DNA from: Candidatus Gastranaerophilales bacterium
Lineage (GTDB): Bacteria > Cyanobacteriota > Vampirovibrionia > Gastranaerophilales > Gastranaerophilaceae
Length of the DNA: 40,596 nucleotides
Direction: 5' to 3'
NCBI GenBank assembly: GCA_947624975.1
Contig: CANQMP010000015.1
Coordinates: 1 to 40,596, forward strand
Positions 8,601-16,488 of this stretch are shown piece by piece. The notes under the pieces were generated by a model. The model saw nothing but the letters and a program-made list of their open reading frames with translations, searched no databases and was not told the DNA's origin. A program made the translations under genes and the position numbers. Each line of letters opens with the position of its first letter. Positions within the stretch are counted from its first letter, which is position 1.

Positions 8601-10603
8601 CCGGAGGTTCAGATCATGTAGATGAATTGCAGAACAACAGTGCTGAAGTTGATGTAATTGCAACAGAATTCCAAAATTCCAATTTAACAGTTACAAATAA
8701 TCAGTCAAAAATTCAAAAACTTCAAAAGACAAATACTAAAAGATTAAAACAGTATGATAAGAAAAATAAAATCAGAGATAAAAAGATTCAAGAAGCCGAA
8801 AAGAAAGAAAACGAAAAAAATAAAAGAAACCAAAAATTACTTGGTATAGTCGGCATTCAAGAAAACATTTTTTCAATTACCTCCATAACAGGTCAAATAA
8901 TGGAAAAAGTTGTACTTCCTCCATGGGTGTCTGTTGTCGGAGCAATTATGCATACTGTTGGTGATATGGGTATGATTGCCTGCAGTGTTACAAAAGCTAT
9001 CATAAATCTTGCCATCGGTAATCTTACGGGTGCATTAATGGGACTTGCAACAACTGCATTATCGATGGTTGGCGGAGCTTCTTCCGTTACAAGCAAATTC
9101 GGCAGTGTTATGACGGCTGTATCTCAAGGTATGAGTGTTGTTTCAAACACTGCAGATTTGGTAAACAATGTAAGAGCCGTACAAGGTAAACAAGCCAACG
9201 GTTTGATGAGTAAAATTTCCGCAATCGCAGGTGCAGTAGGTTCTGTTTCAAGTTCGGCAGCATCACTTTCAGGCGGTTTAAGCAAAGGATTACAAGGTGC
9301 TGCACAAATCGCAGGAGTTGTCGGTTCGGTAACTTCTTCAACAGGCTCAATTATGGGCGAATTCGGCGGAAATCAGAAACTCGCAGGAATTTTGATGACT
9401 GTAGGAAGCAGCATGAGTTTAGCTTCTTCAGCTGTAGGTTTGCTGGCATCTTCAGGTAAGAACGAAGATACTAAAGACAGTAAAAAATCTGAAGAAAGCA
9501 AAAGTGAAAATACGAAACAAACCGACGGTAATTCAGAAACTAAAAATAATTCGGAAACTAAATCCGAAAATAATTCGGAAACCAAATCAGAAACGAAATC
9601 TGAAACCGAAACCAAGTCCGAAACGAAATCAGAAACAAAATCTTCAGAGTCCGAAACAAAAGAAACTTCAAGTGATACTTCGGAAAGCAAAGAAGCTAAA
9701 AGAAATGCAAAAAAAGCTGAAAAAGAAGCTAAGAAAGCTCAAAAAGAAGCTGACAATGCTGCGAAAAAAGCTCAGAAAGAGGCTGATAAGGCTGCGAAAA
9801 AAGCCGACAAAGCTGCAAAGAAAGCTCAAAAAGAAGCCGACAAAGCTGCGAAAAAAGCTCAGAAAGAGGCTGACAAGGCTGCTAAAAAAGCTGAAAAAGA
9901 AGCTAAAAAAGCTCAAAAAGAAGATAAAAAGGCAAAAGAAGATAATAAAGCAAAAGAAGAAAAACAAAATAAAGGCTCTCAATCGGTCGACAATAATTCT
10001 CAAAATAATTCTCAAAATCCCTCACAGTCTACACAAACACCTTCACAATCAGATAAAGGTCAAATTGCAGAACTTTCGCAAAAAACGGGCATGTCACAGC
10101 AAGAAGTTGCTGAAGCAAAAGCTGAACTCAAAAATGTAGCAGCAAATGATAATAACCAACCAAATAATCAGGCGAATAATCAAAATCAAGCAGACGCTCA
10201 GGAAGCTCCTAAATCGGTAACAACTGAAGATATGCAGGCTGAGTCAGCACAAACTCTTAAAACACAGCTTGAACAGATGAAAGCTGACAGCTTAGAAAAA
10301 GCAAATGCATCTGCACAAGAAAGTATGAATAAACTTTCTCAAAAGATTAACGAAGAACAGGCAAGTAAAATTGCTGCAAAACAAGCAAAAATGAAAAGAA
10401 TCGAAACCTTTAACAAAGTTATGGATATGACAGGTTACGCGGCTTCTGCTCTTACAAATATTCTCAGTTCAAAAGATAATCAGGAAAATAAAGCTAAAAA
10501 ACCTGCACCTATCATAAAATTGTCTGAAAGAGCCAAAAGAATTATTGCTATTGACAGTGCGGAAAGAAGCCGTTTGCTCAAAAAATACGGAAAAATCGGT
10601 TAA
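5627..10603 (+). CDS. Giant coiled-coil/low-complexity protein of 1658 residues with a hydrophobic core
   Basis: I do not recognise a family. The N-terminus (1-147) looks globular and has no signal peptide; it begins MRINGLPNKFEIF. After it come an acidic spacer (148-165), a helical stretch (198-235), a Glu/Gln-rich linker (376-438), a strong coiled coil (481-531), a long acidic disordered region (708-905), further coils (905-965 and 1028-1075), and a 180-residue hydrophobic Gly/Ala/Ser-rich region (about 1092-1275) with several possible membrane helices. Then follow SETK repeats (1283-1354), 11-residue KKAQKEADKAA repeats (1358-1444), an Asn/Gln-rich linker, a last coil, and a basic tail. 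AAAGGAAACAATT is the ribosome binding site. The sigma-28-like promoter hints at a flagellar-type or surface regulon; the function is unknown. Long antisense frames inside it are composition artefacts. Confidence 0.9.
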   Translation: MRINGLPNKFEIFQDFYYEMNGERISYNEALTLYSEMDEEVKAEFEKYYKDETGYDVLNYSGYNLDITDCFNADGTVKDAYINIISRYDSIRAALDAYAKKNDLIIDPQWAGYSAEEIIQMENDGVYIPKEVLDIAHTIYETSGANIEDSDESADDESETTTEKEPFLDLIPKAKKYIEKCNNKNEEVSDKIQELLPEQAKAKKAFIQQIQDQKAQLKEYEEIIREWRSLQNKINNGEPLSSSEAKRYAQITGMLEDKNTKEGVAETFDKFKMAMTLNEINVMAVLGEKLANDTIEIGDTLADYTSKKNYKNTRSQASSSIGFWGAILAMIKGKALAKDASLTGNDTKEYMDESHGSAMNIASMMGVQGFMSDVSVPQEVEEPSVDEQAQIQESQTEGQPEEVQSAEETSDAENVDDTQAKEEIDNPEVTPEEDFIVNDDSVKDLSGDADDILGDFIKQIATASKNNSAAKKDSTYAKFVDKKLARYIKEYQSWEEERKKEIEELEEENKKLKEEIEELTGETEEEIDEELNSEKSNEQDDDDNKTKGNFIERSQAKMKKAKIKDNNNKIESIQNEEDDSLETFKSKTDGIKSQLNQRIPKESQAYGGDLEYAEKIIPEGIEKLNFTGASGKTLKRMGKYRITVGLEQIASLQFRKGMKNVAKGTISSLIGMEAAIKGKSHVPKLTKKVTESAVSNEEKALNSLTSMDSSIVEITGDDAASQPHLENAQENSQEGEGANGEENSQGVETPEGTEQTAETPVGAEENAVSEEPIVPEENAATQTNQTENPTTSDNTQEEVNVIAQAAPESVKVEPTGTTDSNDIENAADKVTENTSTNIQSAQSNPEDAVNEAQDAGEKVGDVTGGKEKSVSSKDDKEDMDTDKAEEVVDDAADEGQDSSDDSEKVLKDTEKDEKQLKKETQKLEKEMKRDQKEIEKLAERNQEEVQKQTELLARYEQISTESEKLAEEDEAAAASSGDETQGTTTGFAVSSAGGSDHVDELQNNSAEVDVIATEFQNSNLTVTNNQSKIQKLQKTNTKRLKQYDKKNKIRDKKIQEAEKKENEKNKRNQKLLGIVGIQENIFSITSITGQIMEKVVLPPWVSVVGAIMHTVGDMGMIACSVTKAIINLAIGNLTGALMGLATTALSMVGGASSVTSKFGSVMTAVSQGMSVVSNTADLVNNVRAVQGKQANGLMSKISAIAGAVGSVSSSAASLSGGLSKGLQGAAQIAGVVGSVTSSTGSIMGEFGGNQKLAGILMTVGSSMSLASSAVGLLASSGKNEDTKDSKKSEESKSENTKQTDGNSETKNNSETKSENNSETKSETKSETETKSETKSETKSSESETKETSSDTSESKEAKRNAKKAEKEAKKAQKEADNAAKKAQKEADKAAKKADKAAKKAQKEADKAAKKAQKEADKAAKKAEKEAKKAQKEDKKAKEDNKAKEEKQNKGSQSVDNNSQNNSQNPSQSTQTPSQSDKGQIAELSQKTGMSQQEVAEAKAELKNVAANDNNQPNNQANNQNQADAQEAPKSVTTEDMQAESAQTLKTQLEQMKADSLEKANASAQESMNKLSQKINEEQASKIAAKQAKMKRIETFNKVMDMTGYAASALTNILSSKDNQENKAKKPAPIIKLSERAKRIIAIDSAERSRLLKKYGKIG
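9520..9960 (+). repeat. Tandem coding repeats: SETK units, then 33-bp KKAQKEADKAA units
   Basis: Inside the giant gene, 9520-9690 encodes repeated (S)ETKSE units. From about 9742 to 9920 it encodes an 11-residue unit KKAQKEADKAA (33 bp) in several near-identical copies, with a degenerate lysine-rich tail to 9960. The protein repeat is predicted to form a long charged single helix, as in TolA-type stalks. DNA repeats of this kind can change copy number by slippage or recombination. Confidence 0.85.
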
Positions 10604-10728
10604 TACATTAATCTTTCTATTTACATTTATTTACACATTAAACACTTTTATTTTTTTTCTGTTAGCATGGTAAAAAATACGGCAAAAAAATTTTTGTTCA
10701 TGTTTTATAACAGAAAAAGGATTTTACA

Positions 10729-11583
10729 TTGCAAAACACTCTTGTAAATAACTTAACGAAAAAATCTAATAGCTTTCTGCAGTCTGAAACTAACCGTTGT
10801 CTTTTTATTGAAAAAAAGCTTCATCAAATATTTTATGAAGAAATGAGCAAGCGAAATCCGATATTTTTGAGGGTTGAAGAATCCGTTATTCACAGAATTT
10901 CTCTTTTCATGTCGCAAACGATTTCACGTTCCTGCTCGATAGGCATTGCGGGTGAAACAGCAAGCGGTAAATCCACAATAGCTTACGATATCATCAGCAC
11001 TATAGAAAATTTTGCGTCCGAATACAATATAATTAACGCAATTACAAGGATTAACACTGACGATTATTATTACGACCGTTCCGAAATGGTGAAGAAAGCG
11101 GGAAGTTTTGCCGAATTTGCAAAGCATTACGATTTGGATGTTCCCGAAGCTCTTGAACTTGAATTGATGAAAAAACACATTAAATCTCTGCTTTTCGGGG
11201 ATACGGTATTTCTTCCGGAATACGACATGTCAGGAACGGCAATAAGACGTGATAATGTGAAACTCGCACTTCCGTCAAAAATTATTATTTCCGAAGGCTT
11301 GTTTACGTTAACCGAAAAAATTGCAGATGCGTTTGATTTTAAGATTTACGTTGATGTTACGCACAAAGTTCAAAAAGAAAGATTTTATAAACGTGCTGAG
11401 GAAAGAAATCTCGGCGATTCTGCAGATGAGGTTTACAAAAATGCATCGTTAAAGGCACAAACATACATTCATCCGACCGCAATGAAAGCCGATATAATCC
11501 TGTCGGGCGAGGCTGACAGAGAAAGTTACAGACATTTTATTTCCCGTATGCTGGATATCCTGAAAGAAGTTTATTTTAATTAA
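10729..11583 (+). CDS. Uridine kinase-like P-loop kinase
   Basis: This 284-residue protein of the uridine kinase/phosphoribulokinase superfamily has the P-loop GIAGETASGKST (72-83), then RINTDDYYYDRSEM, FLPEYDMSGTAIR and IIISEGLF (Walker B region), and an arginine-rich lid (KERFYKRAEERN). It probably phosphorylates a nucleoside or a small sugar-like substrate; which one is not certain. About 70 residues precede the P-loop, longer than in E. coli Udk. The start is TTG with AAAGGA eight bases upstream; no ATG fits better. It ends convergently, overlapping the NanQ-like gene by eight bases, and no terminator is visible. Confidence 0.72.
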   Translation: MQNTLVNNLTKKSNSFLQSETNRCLFIEKKLHQIFYEEMSKRNPIFLRVEESVIHRISLFMSQTISRSCSIGIAGETASGKSTIAYDIISTIENFASEYNIINAITRINTDDYYYDRSEMVKKAGSFAEFAKHYDLDVPEALELELMKKHIKSLLFGDTVFLPEYDMSGTAIRRDNVKLALPSKIIISEGLFTLTEKIADAFDFKIYVDVTHKVQKERFYKRAEERNLGDSADEVYKNASLKAQTYIHPTAMKADIILSGEADRESYRHFISRMLDILKEVYFN

Positions 11584-12019
11584 CCGCTATTTTTACGACG
11601 ACTTTTTTAACTTTTTCGGCATCTGATTTAATTTGCGGTTTATGAGCTTCGTGCGGAAAAATCATTGCGAATTTGCCGTTTTCAAGTTTAACGCTGTCGC
11701 AAACTCTGTTCGTCGTTTCAAAAAACATTACATCTCTTTTTTCATCGTATTCTTCACTGATTATAAGCCCTTTAATCGGTGTGTAATCGAGTTTTTCATC
11801 TCCGCTCAAAAGCATTTGAATATCAATATATTTTTTATGAGCTTCAAATTTACATTTTTCAAAGGGTTTCGGTTCGTATTCATCAATATTTGCGTAAGCG
11901 GATTTCGTAATTTCATAATGTCCCGTTTTTGTATTCGGGGTTAATTTTTGCAAAAAATCTCTTACATCATCCGAAATTTGCGGATAAAGAGCGATGTTTT
12001 CCAAACTGTCGATAATCAT
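11576..12019 (-). CDS. YhcH/YjgK/YiaL-family protein (NanQ-like sugar anomerase)
   Basis: The 147-residue protein matches the DUF386 cupin-like family, which includes the sialic-acid anomerase NanQ (YhcH). Visible features are EAHKKYIDIQMLLSG, corresponding to the family's H-x-x-x-D-(I/L)-Q segment, and FPHEAHKPQI, a metal-binding histidine pair. The probable role is interconversion of sugar anomers; the specific sugar is unknown, since no nan genes are present. AAGGAGAG precedes the ATG. The upstream 5'-nucleotidase-like gene ends 12 bases away, so the two are probably cotranscribed. Confidence 0.8.
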   Translation of the reverse strand: MIIDSLENIALYPQISDDVRDFLQKLTPNTKTGHYEITKSAYANIDEYEPKPFEKCKFEAHKKYIDIQMLLSGDEKLDYTPIKGLIISEEYDEKRDVMFFETTNRVCDSVKLENGKFAMIFPHEAHKPQIKSDAEKVKKVVVKIAVN

Positions 12020-12031
12020 TTAAAACTCTCC

Positions 12032-13567
12032 TTAAACTATTTTAATTCTTTTATCGTCGATTATTTCGACGGGTTTTTGTTTATGTGCGAAATAATTTTC
12101 AACACACTTACAGATATCATAATCGTAAATTTTTTCCGCTTTGTCAATCTTTTTTAACATTGTAAATCCGTCATGCCCTTCAGCGTAAAAATCAGTCAGA
12201 GCGGTTTTATAAAGCTTATCCGTTCTCGGATTCTTAATATCTATGGGGTTTTCATTTCCGTATTTGTCGATAAATGAGGCATTGAGAAGTTTTCCGTCTT
12301 TGGAAATATCATATTTTAATCCTGACACATGCAAAATTCCCGGTTTATTATTCGTACTTACCAGAGAATTTGCAGAAATTTTGAGTGCATCGACGATTTC
12401 TTTTTCCGTGTAATTTACTACTGCGAGATTATTTTTGAACGGTGAAATATCCTCCAGCCATCTGCTGTCAAGAATTCCGGGTTCAAAATAACCCCTCATT
12501 GTTGCCGCACCGAATAAAGCTATATCGGTGTTCAATTCGTCTTTCATACAGTCGCAGAGAAAGTTCGTATGGGCGCTGGGTTCCGTTGAACCGTTTTCGG
12601 GCGGAGGCGGAGCTGATGTTATTTCCCCGATAATTTTCGGTTTACCCAAAATCTTTTCAAACAGATAGCGTGCAACGGGGTTACGCTTGAAAGGACGTGT
12701 GCTTGAAACATTGTTTTGAAGTTTTCGGATAATTCCGTTTTTGTCCCATTCGACATTCAAAATTCCGAAATATCTTCCGTCCCTGCCTGCCTGCGTAATC
12801 ACAACGGGTTCGCCGGATTTTGAGTTAAAAAGGTTGTAATTCGGTTTAACACCGGTTATGAGTTCGTGGGAATGACCGCCCAAAATTATGTCAATGCCGT
12901 CTGTTTCCCGTGCGATTCTTTTATCGTAACTGAAACCGGCATGGGATAAGAGTATTATTTTGTTTACGCCTTGAGCTTTGAGTTTGTCGCATTCTTGCTG
13001 AATATCTTTTATTGTGTCGTCGATTTTATCAATTTTCAGTTCCTCAAAAATATGGCTGTGCTTAATTCTTGAGAACAAATCAATAGGTGTAACTCCTATT
13101 ATGCCGTATTTTGTTCCGTTAACCTCCTGAATAAAAGATTTTTCAACCTTTTTGGAAAGTGGGTTTTCTTCTTTTATTTTAATGTTGCAGGCAAGAAGTT
13201 TGTAGCCCATATGGGGAATTAATTCTTTTATGTTTGAAGGCGTGTCATATTCGTGATTTCCCATAGCCGAAGCCGTTATTCCCATTATGTTTTGGGCTTC
13301 GACCATAACTCTGTTCGATAACAACGGTTCGCCAAGCTGAATATCGCCTGATGAAAGTTTCAAAACGTCACACCCTTCATGGGAAAAACTGTCAAAAATT
13401 TTGCTTGCCGCTATTGTTCTTTCGGCATTTATTGACTTGCCGTGAATGTCGTTTATATAAAAAATGCTTGTTTTATCGTTTTTTTGACCGTTTAAGTTTG
13501 CAGAACTCCCCGGCAATTTCTGTATTGCCGCAGAAATTAAATTCAATTCAGGAGTTATTGCGGTCAT
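12032..13567 (-). CDS. 5'-nucleotidase/UshA-family metallophosphoesterase
   Basis: 511 residues with the two-domain layout of UshA-type 5'-nucleotidases. The metallophosphatase motifs are YINDIHGK, SSGDIQLGEPL, MGNHEYDT, LSHAG and GGHSHELI, all with intact metal ligands. The C-terminal substrate domain begins around residue 305. Family members hydrolyse nucleotides or UDP-sugars, usually in the periplasm. I see no signal peptide: the N-terminus MTAITPELNLISAAIQKLP is not Sec-like. The ATG at 13567 has GAGGG upstream; the frame extends six codons further, but those lie in the ribosome binding site. Confidence 0.85.
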   Translation of the reverse strand: MTAITPELNLISAAIQKLPGSSANLNGQKNDKTSIFYINDIHGKSINAERTIAASKIFDSFSHEGCDVLKLSSGDIQLGEPLLSNRVMVEAQNIMGITASAMGNHEYDTPSNIKELIPHMGYKLLACNIKIKEENPLSKKVEKSFIQEVNGTKYGIIGVTPIDLFSRIKHSHIFEELKIDKIDDTIKDIQQECDKLKAQGVNKIILLSHAGFSYDKRIARETDGIDIILGGHSHELITGVKPNYNLFNSKSGEPVVITQAGRDGRYFGILNVEWDKNGIIRKLQNNVSSTRPFKRNPVARYLFEKILGKPKIIGEITSAPPPPENGSTEPSAHTNFLCDCMKDELNTDIALFGAATMRGYFEPGILDSRWLEDISPFKNNLAVVNYTEKEIVDALKISANSLVSTNNKPGILHVSGLKYDISKDGKLLNASFIDKYGNENPIDIKNPRTDKLYKTALTDFYAEGHDGFTMLKKIDKAEKIYDYDICKCVENYFAHKQKPVEIIDDKRIKIV

Positions 13568-13642
13568 TTGTTTTCCCTCTAGCATGAAAGCATGAAAGAA
13601 AATTTTTTTGCCGATTATGATGAAAAATATTTACAAAAGTTA

Positions 13643-13879
13643 TTATTCAAACTCCATCGTCTGAATTTTCCAATGTTTTGAAAGCTCTTGTTTTAAAAGT
13701 TCCGCTTCACCTGACACTTCCAAAAGAATAATTCCTCTGTTCAGGCAAATATCTTCTCTTGACGGGTGAAGTCCGATACGAGTTCTGATTTCACAGCCAA
13801 ATTCGGTCGCTATACGCTGAAATTCAAGCGAAGTCTCAATTCTGTTTTCTAAACTGACACCGATTATTGTAACTGTCAT
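13643..13879 (-). CDS. ACT-like small regulator (TM1266/iron-hydrogenase regulator family)
   Basis: The 78-residue protein MTVTIIGVSLENRIET... has the beta-alpha-beta pattern of the TM1266 family, annotated as putative iron-only hydrogenase system regulators. Conserved parts are the opening strand, TRIGLHPSREDICLNRGIIL, and the closing strand WKIQTMEF. The start at 13879 is supported by AAGGAG; the upstream extension would read through the terminator hairpin region. No hydrogenase genes are in the window. A 75-base gap separates it from the nucleotidase-like gene downstream. Confidence 0.6.
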   Translation of the reverse strand: MTVTIIGVSLENRIETSLEFQRIATEFGCEIRTRIGLHPSREDICLNRGIILLEVSGEAELLKQELSKHWKIQTMEFE

Positions 13880-13913
13880 TTCTATCTCCTTTTTTATTAA
13901 GGATAAAAAATTT

Positions 13914-13946
13914 CGCAAAAAAATAACACCCACAATCGGGTGTTAT
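13914..13946 (-). terminator. Terminator of the glyS-side minus-strand unit
   Basis: On the minus strand ATAACACCC and GGGTGTTAT form a nine-base stem around a six-base loop, followed by seven T residues. It lies 18 bases beyond the stop of the gene at 13964. Confidence 0.85.
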
Positions 13947-13963
13947 ACTTTCTTTTGATTTGG

Positions 13964-14272
13964 CTATTCAGCCTCGTCCATAGCTTGAAGCTGTTTTTTC
14001 TTGTAATTGTGAATGACTGCGTCTACAAGAAGTTCATAGGATTTTGAATTTTCGATATTCGGAAATTCTTCCTTGAGTTGTTCTCTGACCATTGCTTCCA
14101 GCTTACGTTCGTCAGAATTTGATTTTAACTCGTCAACACCGCTTATCATGCTTATATAGTCGGCTGATGACTTGTCTTTATTGAAATTCATGAAGTTTAG
14201 CCAGCGGAGTTTCGGGCTAACCCCTTGTTTTAACTGTTTTACTATTTTTAAATTTTTAAATCGGTTTAACAT
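13964..14272 (-). CDS. Hypothetical 102-residue basic/acidic protein
   Basis: I do not recognise a family. The first 30 residues are basic with aromatic residues (KLRWLNFMNF), and the rest is acidic and helical, ending in IHNYKKKQLQAMDEAE. There is no signal peptide or membrane helix. GAAGGAA lies directly upstream of the ATG, and a terminator follows the stop, so it is a credible gene. It is 87 bases downstream of glyS on the same strand; a TAAAAT at 14302-14307 could be its own -10 box, but no -35 is clear. Confidence 0.7.
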   Translation of the reverse strand: MLNRFKNLKIVKQLKQGVSPKLRWLNFMNFNKDKSSADYISMISGVDELKSNSDERKLEAMVREQLKEEFPNIENSKSYELLVDAVIHNYKKKQLQAMDEAE

Positions 14273-14359
14273 TTCCTTCTACCTTTTTTCTTCTTTGTAC
14301 TATTTTAAAGTATCCTGAAAAAAATAATTTACTTATTTACAAAGAATATTTACAAAGCT

Positions 14360-16405
14360 TTACAATTTGCTGAAATCCGCGAGATGAGCGTATTTCGATT
14401 TTAACAAAGTTAACAATGCGAGTCTGTTTTCCTTAACATTTTCATCTTTGTCCATAACAAGTACGTCGTTAAAGAATTTTTCAACCGACGGATTAATGCT
14501 TTCAAGTTGTGCCAAATAAGTGTCGTAGTTGGCGTTTTCATCGACGGTTTTTATTTGATTTAAAAGCATACCTTCTGACGGTTCTTTGAACAGGTCTTTG
14601 TTAACCTGCTTTTTGCCGTCCTCTTTTAGAATTCTCATGACTCTGTTTGCACATTCAAGCATAGCGGGAGAATTCAATTTTGAAACCGCCTCAACCCGTT
14701 TTATGTAATCCGTGAGGTCTTTAAGCGGATTTTTGTTTGATGCACAAGCTTCCAGAACGTTTTTCGGATATTTATCCGATAAAAAGATAATTAACCTTTG
14801 GATGAAAAATTCATAAATATCGTCCGTGACTTTTCCGGAAACTCTGTTTACGCAAGAGCCTGCGATATTTTTGACTTTTTCGGTTATTCCTTCGCCTTTT
14901 ATTGCAACGGGCAAAAGAAGTAACGTTGCATTCACAAGTTCCGTTATGTCGATTTTCAGGTTGTTTGTAAGAATTGTTCTAATTATTCCGAGAGCCGCAC
15001 GGCGAACGCCAAGCGGGTCTGATGAACCTGTCGGCTTTTTACCTTCCGCAAAAACAGCACAAATATTGTCGATTTTGTCTGCTATACCGACAATTTGTCC
15101 CTCGTAAGTCTTTGCGGTTTCGCTTTCGGCATTTAACGGGAAGTAGTGTTCTTTGATACCTTCGGCAACATTGTCGCTTTCTCCCGAAACTCTTGCATAA
15201 TCCGCACCGATAAAGCCTTGAAGTTCCGTAAATTCAAACACCAATTTAGTGGCTAAATCCGCTTTGGCAAGCAGTGCCGTTCTTTCAACCGACGGATTAC
15301 TGCCCGCCATTAATTTTGAAAGTTTTACAAGTCTTTGGGCTTTGTCGTACATTGTTCCCATGCCTTTTTGGAAAGTTATGCCCTTGATGTCTTCAACGTA
15401 AGCACTAAGAGGTTTTTTAGTGTCCTCATTAAAGAAGAATACCGCATCATCAAGTCTTGCCTTTATAACACGAACATTTCCGGCTTTAATATTTTCAAAC
15501 TCATCGCCAAGATAGTTTGTCATTGTGATAAATTTGTTAATCAATTTTCCGTCTTTGTAGAGTGCGAAATACCTTTGATGAACCGCCATAACTGTTACGA
15601 CAAGTTCTTCGGGCAGACGAAGGTAATCTGGATTAAATTCACACACCGCAGGAACCGGATATTCGGTAATGAAGGTGACTTCTTCCAATAAATCGTCCGT
15701 ATAATAAGGTTCTGCACCCAATTTTGAAGCTTCTTCTTTGGCTTTTTCGATTATTCGCTGTTTTCTTTCTTCCTGATTAACGATTACACAGCAATTTCGC
15801 ATAATTTCAACGTAATCGTCAGGGTTGTTTATGTAAACGTTTTGTTGTGCAAACCTGTGTCCCCGTGTGACGTTTGAACTTTCTTTGTCAATAATTTTTA
15901 TTTTAACTTCTTCTTTATCGAGAATAGAAACAATCCATCTTATCGGACGTGAAAATTTTTCTTCGTTATTTGACCATCTCATAAAGTGAGAACCTTGAAG
16001 TTTAAGCACGATAGACGGAACATTTTCCTTCAAAAGTTCAACGACCGATTTGCCTTTAATAACGATTTTTGCGTGGATATAATCATCTTCAACGTATAAA
16101 TCATCGGGATTTATGCCGTTTTTTTTGCAGAAACCTTCTCCTGCTTTTGTAAGGTTTCCGTTTTCATCGTAGGCAACGTGTTTTACGGGGCCTTTGATGA
16201 TTTTTTCTTCATCTTTGCCGTCTTTTTCGAGTCCCGAAACGATTACGGCAAGACGTCTGGGGGTTGCGTAAACTTTTACGTCATCAAACGCAGCCTTATT
16301 TGTATTCAAAAATGTTTCAAATCCGTTTTTTAACTGCTGAATTGCAGACGGGATAAACTTATACGGTAATTCTTCACAACCTACTTCTAATAAATATTTA
16401 CTCAT
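14360..16405 (-). CDS. glyS: Glycyl-tRNA synthetase beta subunit
   Basis: The 681-residue beta chain of the heterotetrameric bacterial glycyl-tRNA synthetase; it handles tRNA recognition while the alpha chain activates glycine. The opening LLEVGCEELPYKFIPSA is diagnostic, with HRYFALYKDGKL and SSDPLGVRRAALGI typical of the HD-like and C-terminal regions. Length is near the usual 690. The alpha-subunit gene glyQ is not adjacent and not in the window. The predicted transcript start is only about 12 bases before the ATG, with AAAAAGG as a ribosome binding site. Confidence 0.96.
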   Translation of the reverse strand: MSKYLLEVGCEELPYKFIPSAIQQLKNGFETFLNTNKAAFDDVKVYATPRRLAVIVSGLEKDGKDEEKIIKGPVKHVAYDENGNLTKAGEGFCKKNGINPDDLYVEDDYIHAKIVIKGKSVVELLKENVPSIVLKLQGSHFMRWSNNEEKFSRPIRWIVSILDKEEVKIKIIDKESSNVTRGHRFAQQNVYINNPDDYVEIMRNCCVIVNQEERKQRIIEKAKEEASKLGAEPYYTDDLLEEVTFITEYPVPAVCEFNPDYLRLPEELVVTVMAVHQRYFALYKDGKLINKFITMTNYLGDEFENIKAGNVRVIKARLDDAVFFFNEDTKKPLSAYVEDIKGITFQKGMGTMYDKAQRLVKLSKLMAGSNPSVERTALLAKADLATKLVFEFTELQGFIGADYARVSGESDNVAEGIKEHYFPLNAESETAKTYEGQIVGIADKIDNICAVFAEGKKPTGSSDPLGVRRAALGIIRTILTNNLKIDITELVNATLLLLPVAIKGEGITEKVKNIAGSCVNRVSGKVTDDIYEFFIQRLIIFLSDKYPKNVLEACASNKNPLKDLTDYIKRVEAVSKLNSPAMLECANRVMRILKEDGKKQVNKDLFKEPSEGMLLNQIKTVDENANYDTYLAQLESINPSVEKFFNDVLVMDKDENVKENRLALLTLLKSKYAHLADFSKL

Positions 16406-16423
16406 CCTTTTTCCTCATTTACA

Positions 16424-16452
16424 GTTATACCAAAAGCAAGGATTAAATGCAA
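16424..16452 (-). promoter_or_regulatory. Sigma-70 promoter of glyS
   Basis: Minus-strand TTGCAT (16447-16452), 17-base spacer, TATAAC (16424-16429). Its -35 box is the mirror image of the mlaE -35 box one base away. Confidence 0.7.
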
Positions 16453-16453
16453 A

Positions 16454-16482
16454 TTGCATAAATTTTTCGTTTTAAGTATAAT
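16454..16482 (+). promoter_or_regulatory. Sigma-70 promoter of mlaE, predicted to give a leaderless mRNA
   Basis: TTGCAT (16454-16459), 17-base spacer, TATAAT (16477-16482). Seven bases past the -10 is 16489, the A of the mlaE ATG. No Shine-Dalgarno exists between the -10 box and the ATG. Confidence 0.8.
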
Positions 16483-16488
16483 TTATTT

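Noticed and set aside
9742-9920. 33-bp direct repeats resembling a CRISPR array
   Set aside because: The units are contiguous, in frame and without unique spacers; they encode a helical protein repeat.
9668-10015. 115-codon minus-strand frame rich in Phe and Ser
   Set aside because: Antisense shadow of the AAA/GAA-rich repeat; low-complexity translation without start signals.
9504-10139. 211-codon plus-strand frame rich in Lys/Arg/Leu inside the giant gene
   Set aside because: It is a frame shift of the KKAQKEADKAA and SETK repeats, has no ribosome binding site, and its composition follows from the repeats.
11489-11496. GCCGATAT as a third sigma-28 site
   Set aside because: It lies inside the uridine kinase-like gene with no TAAA at the right distance and no gene start downstream.
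13609-13616. GCCGATTA on the plus strand as a sigma-28 -10 box
   Set aside because: No TAAA at suitable distance, and the downstream genes are on the other strand.
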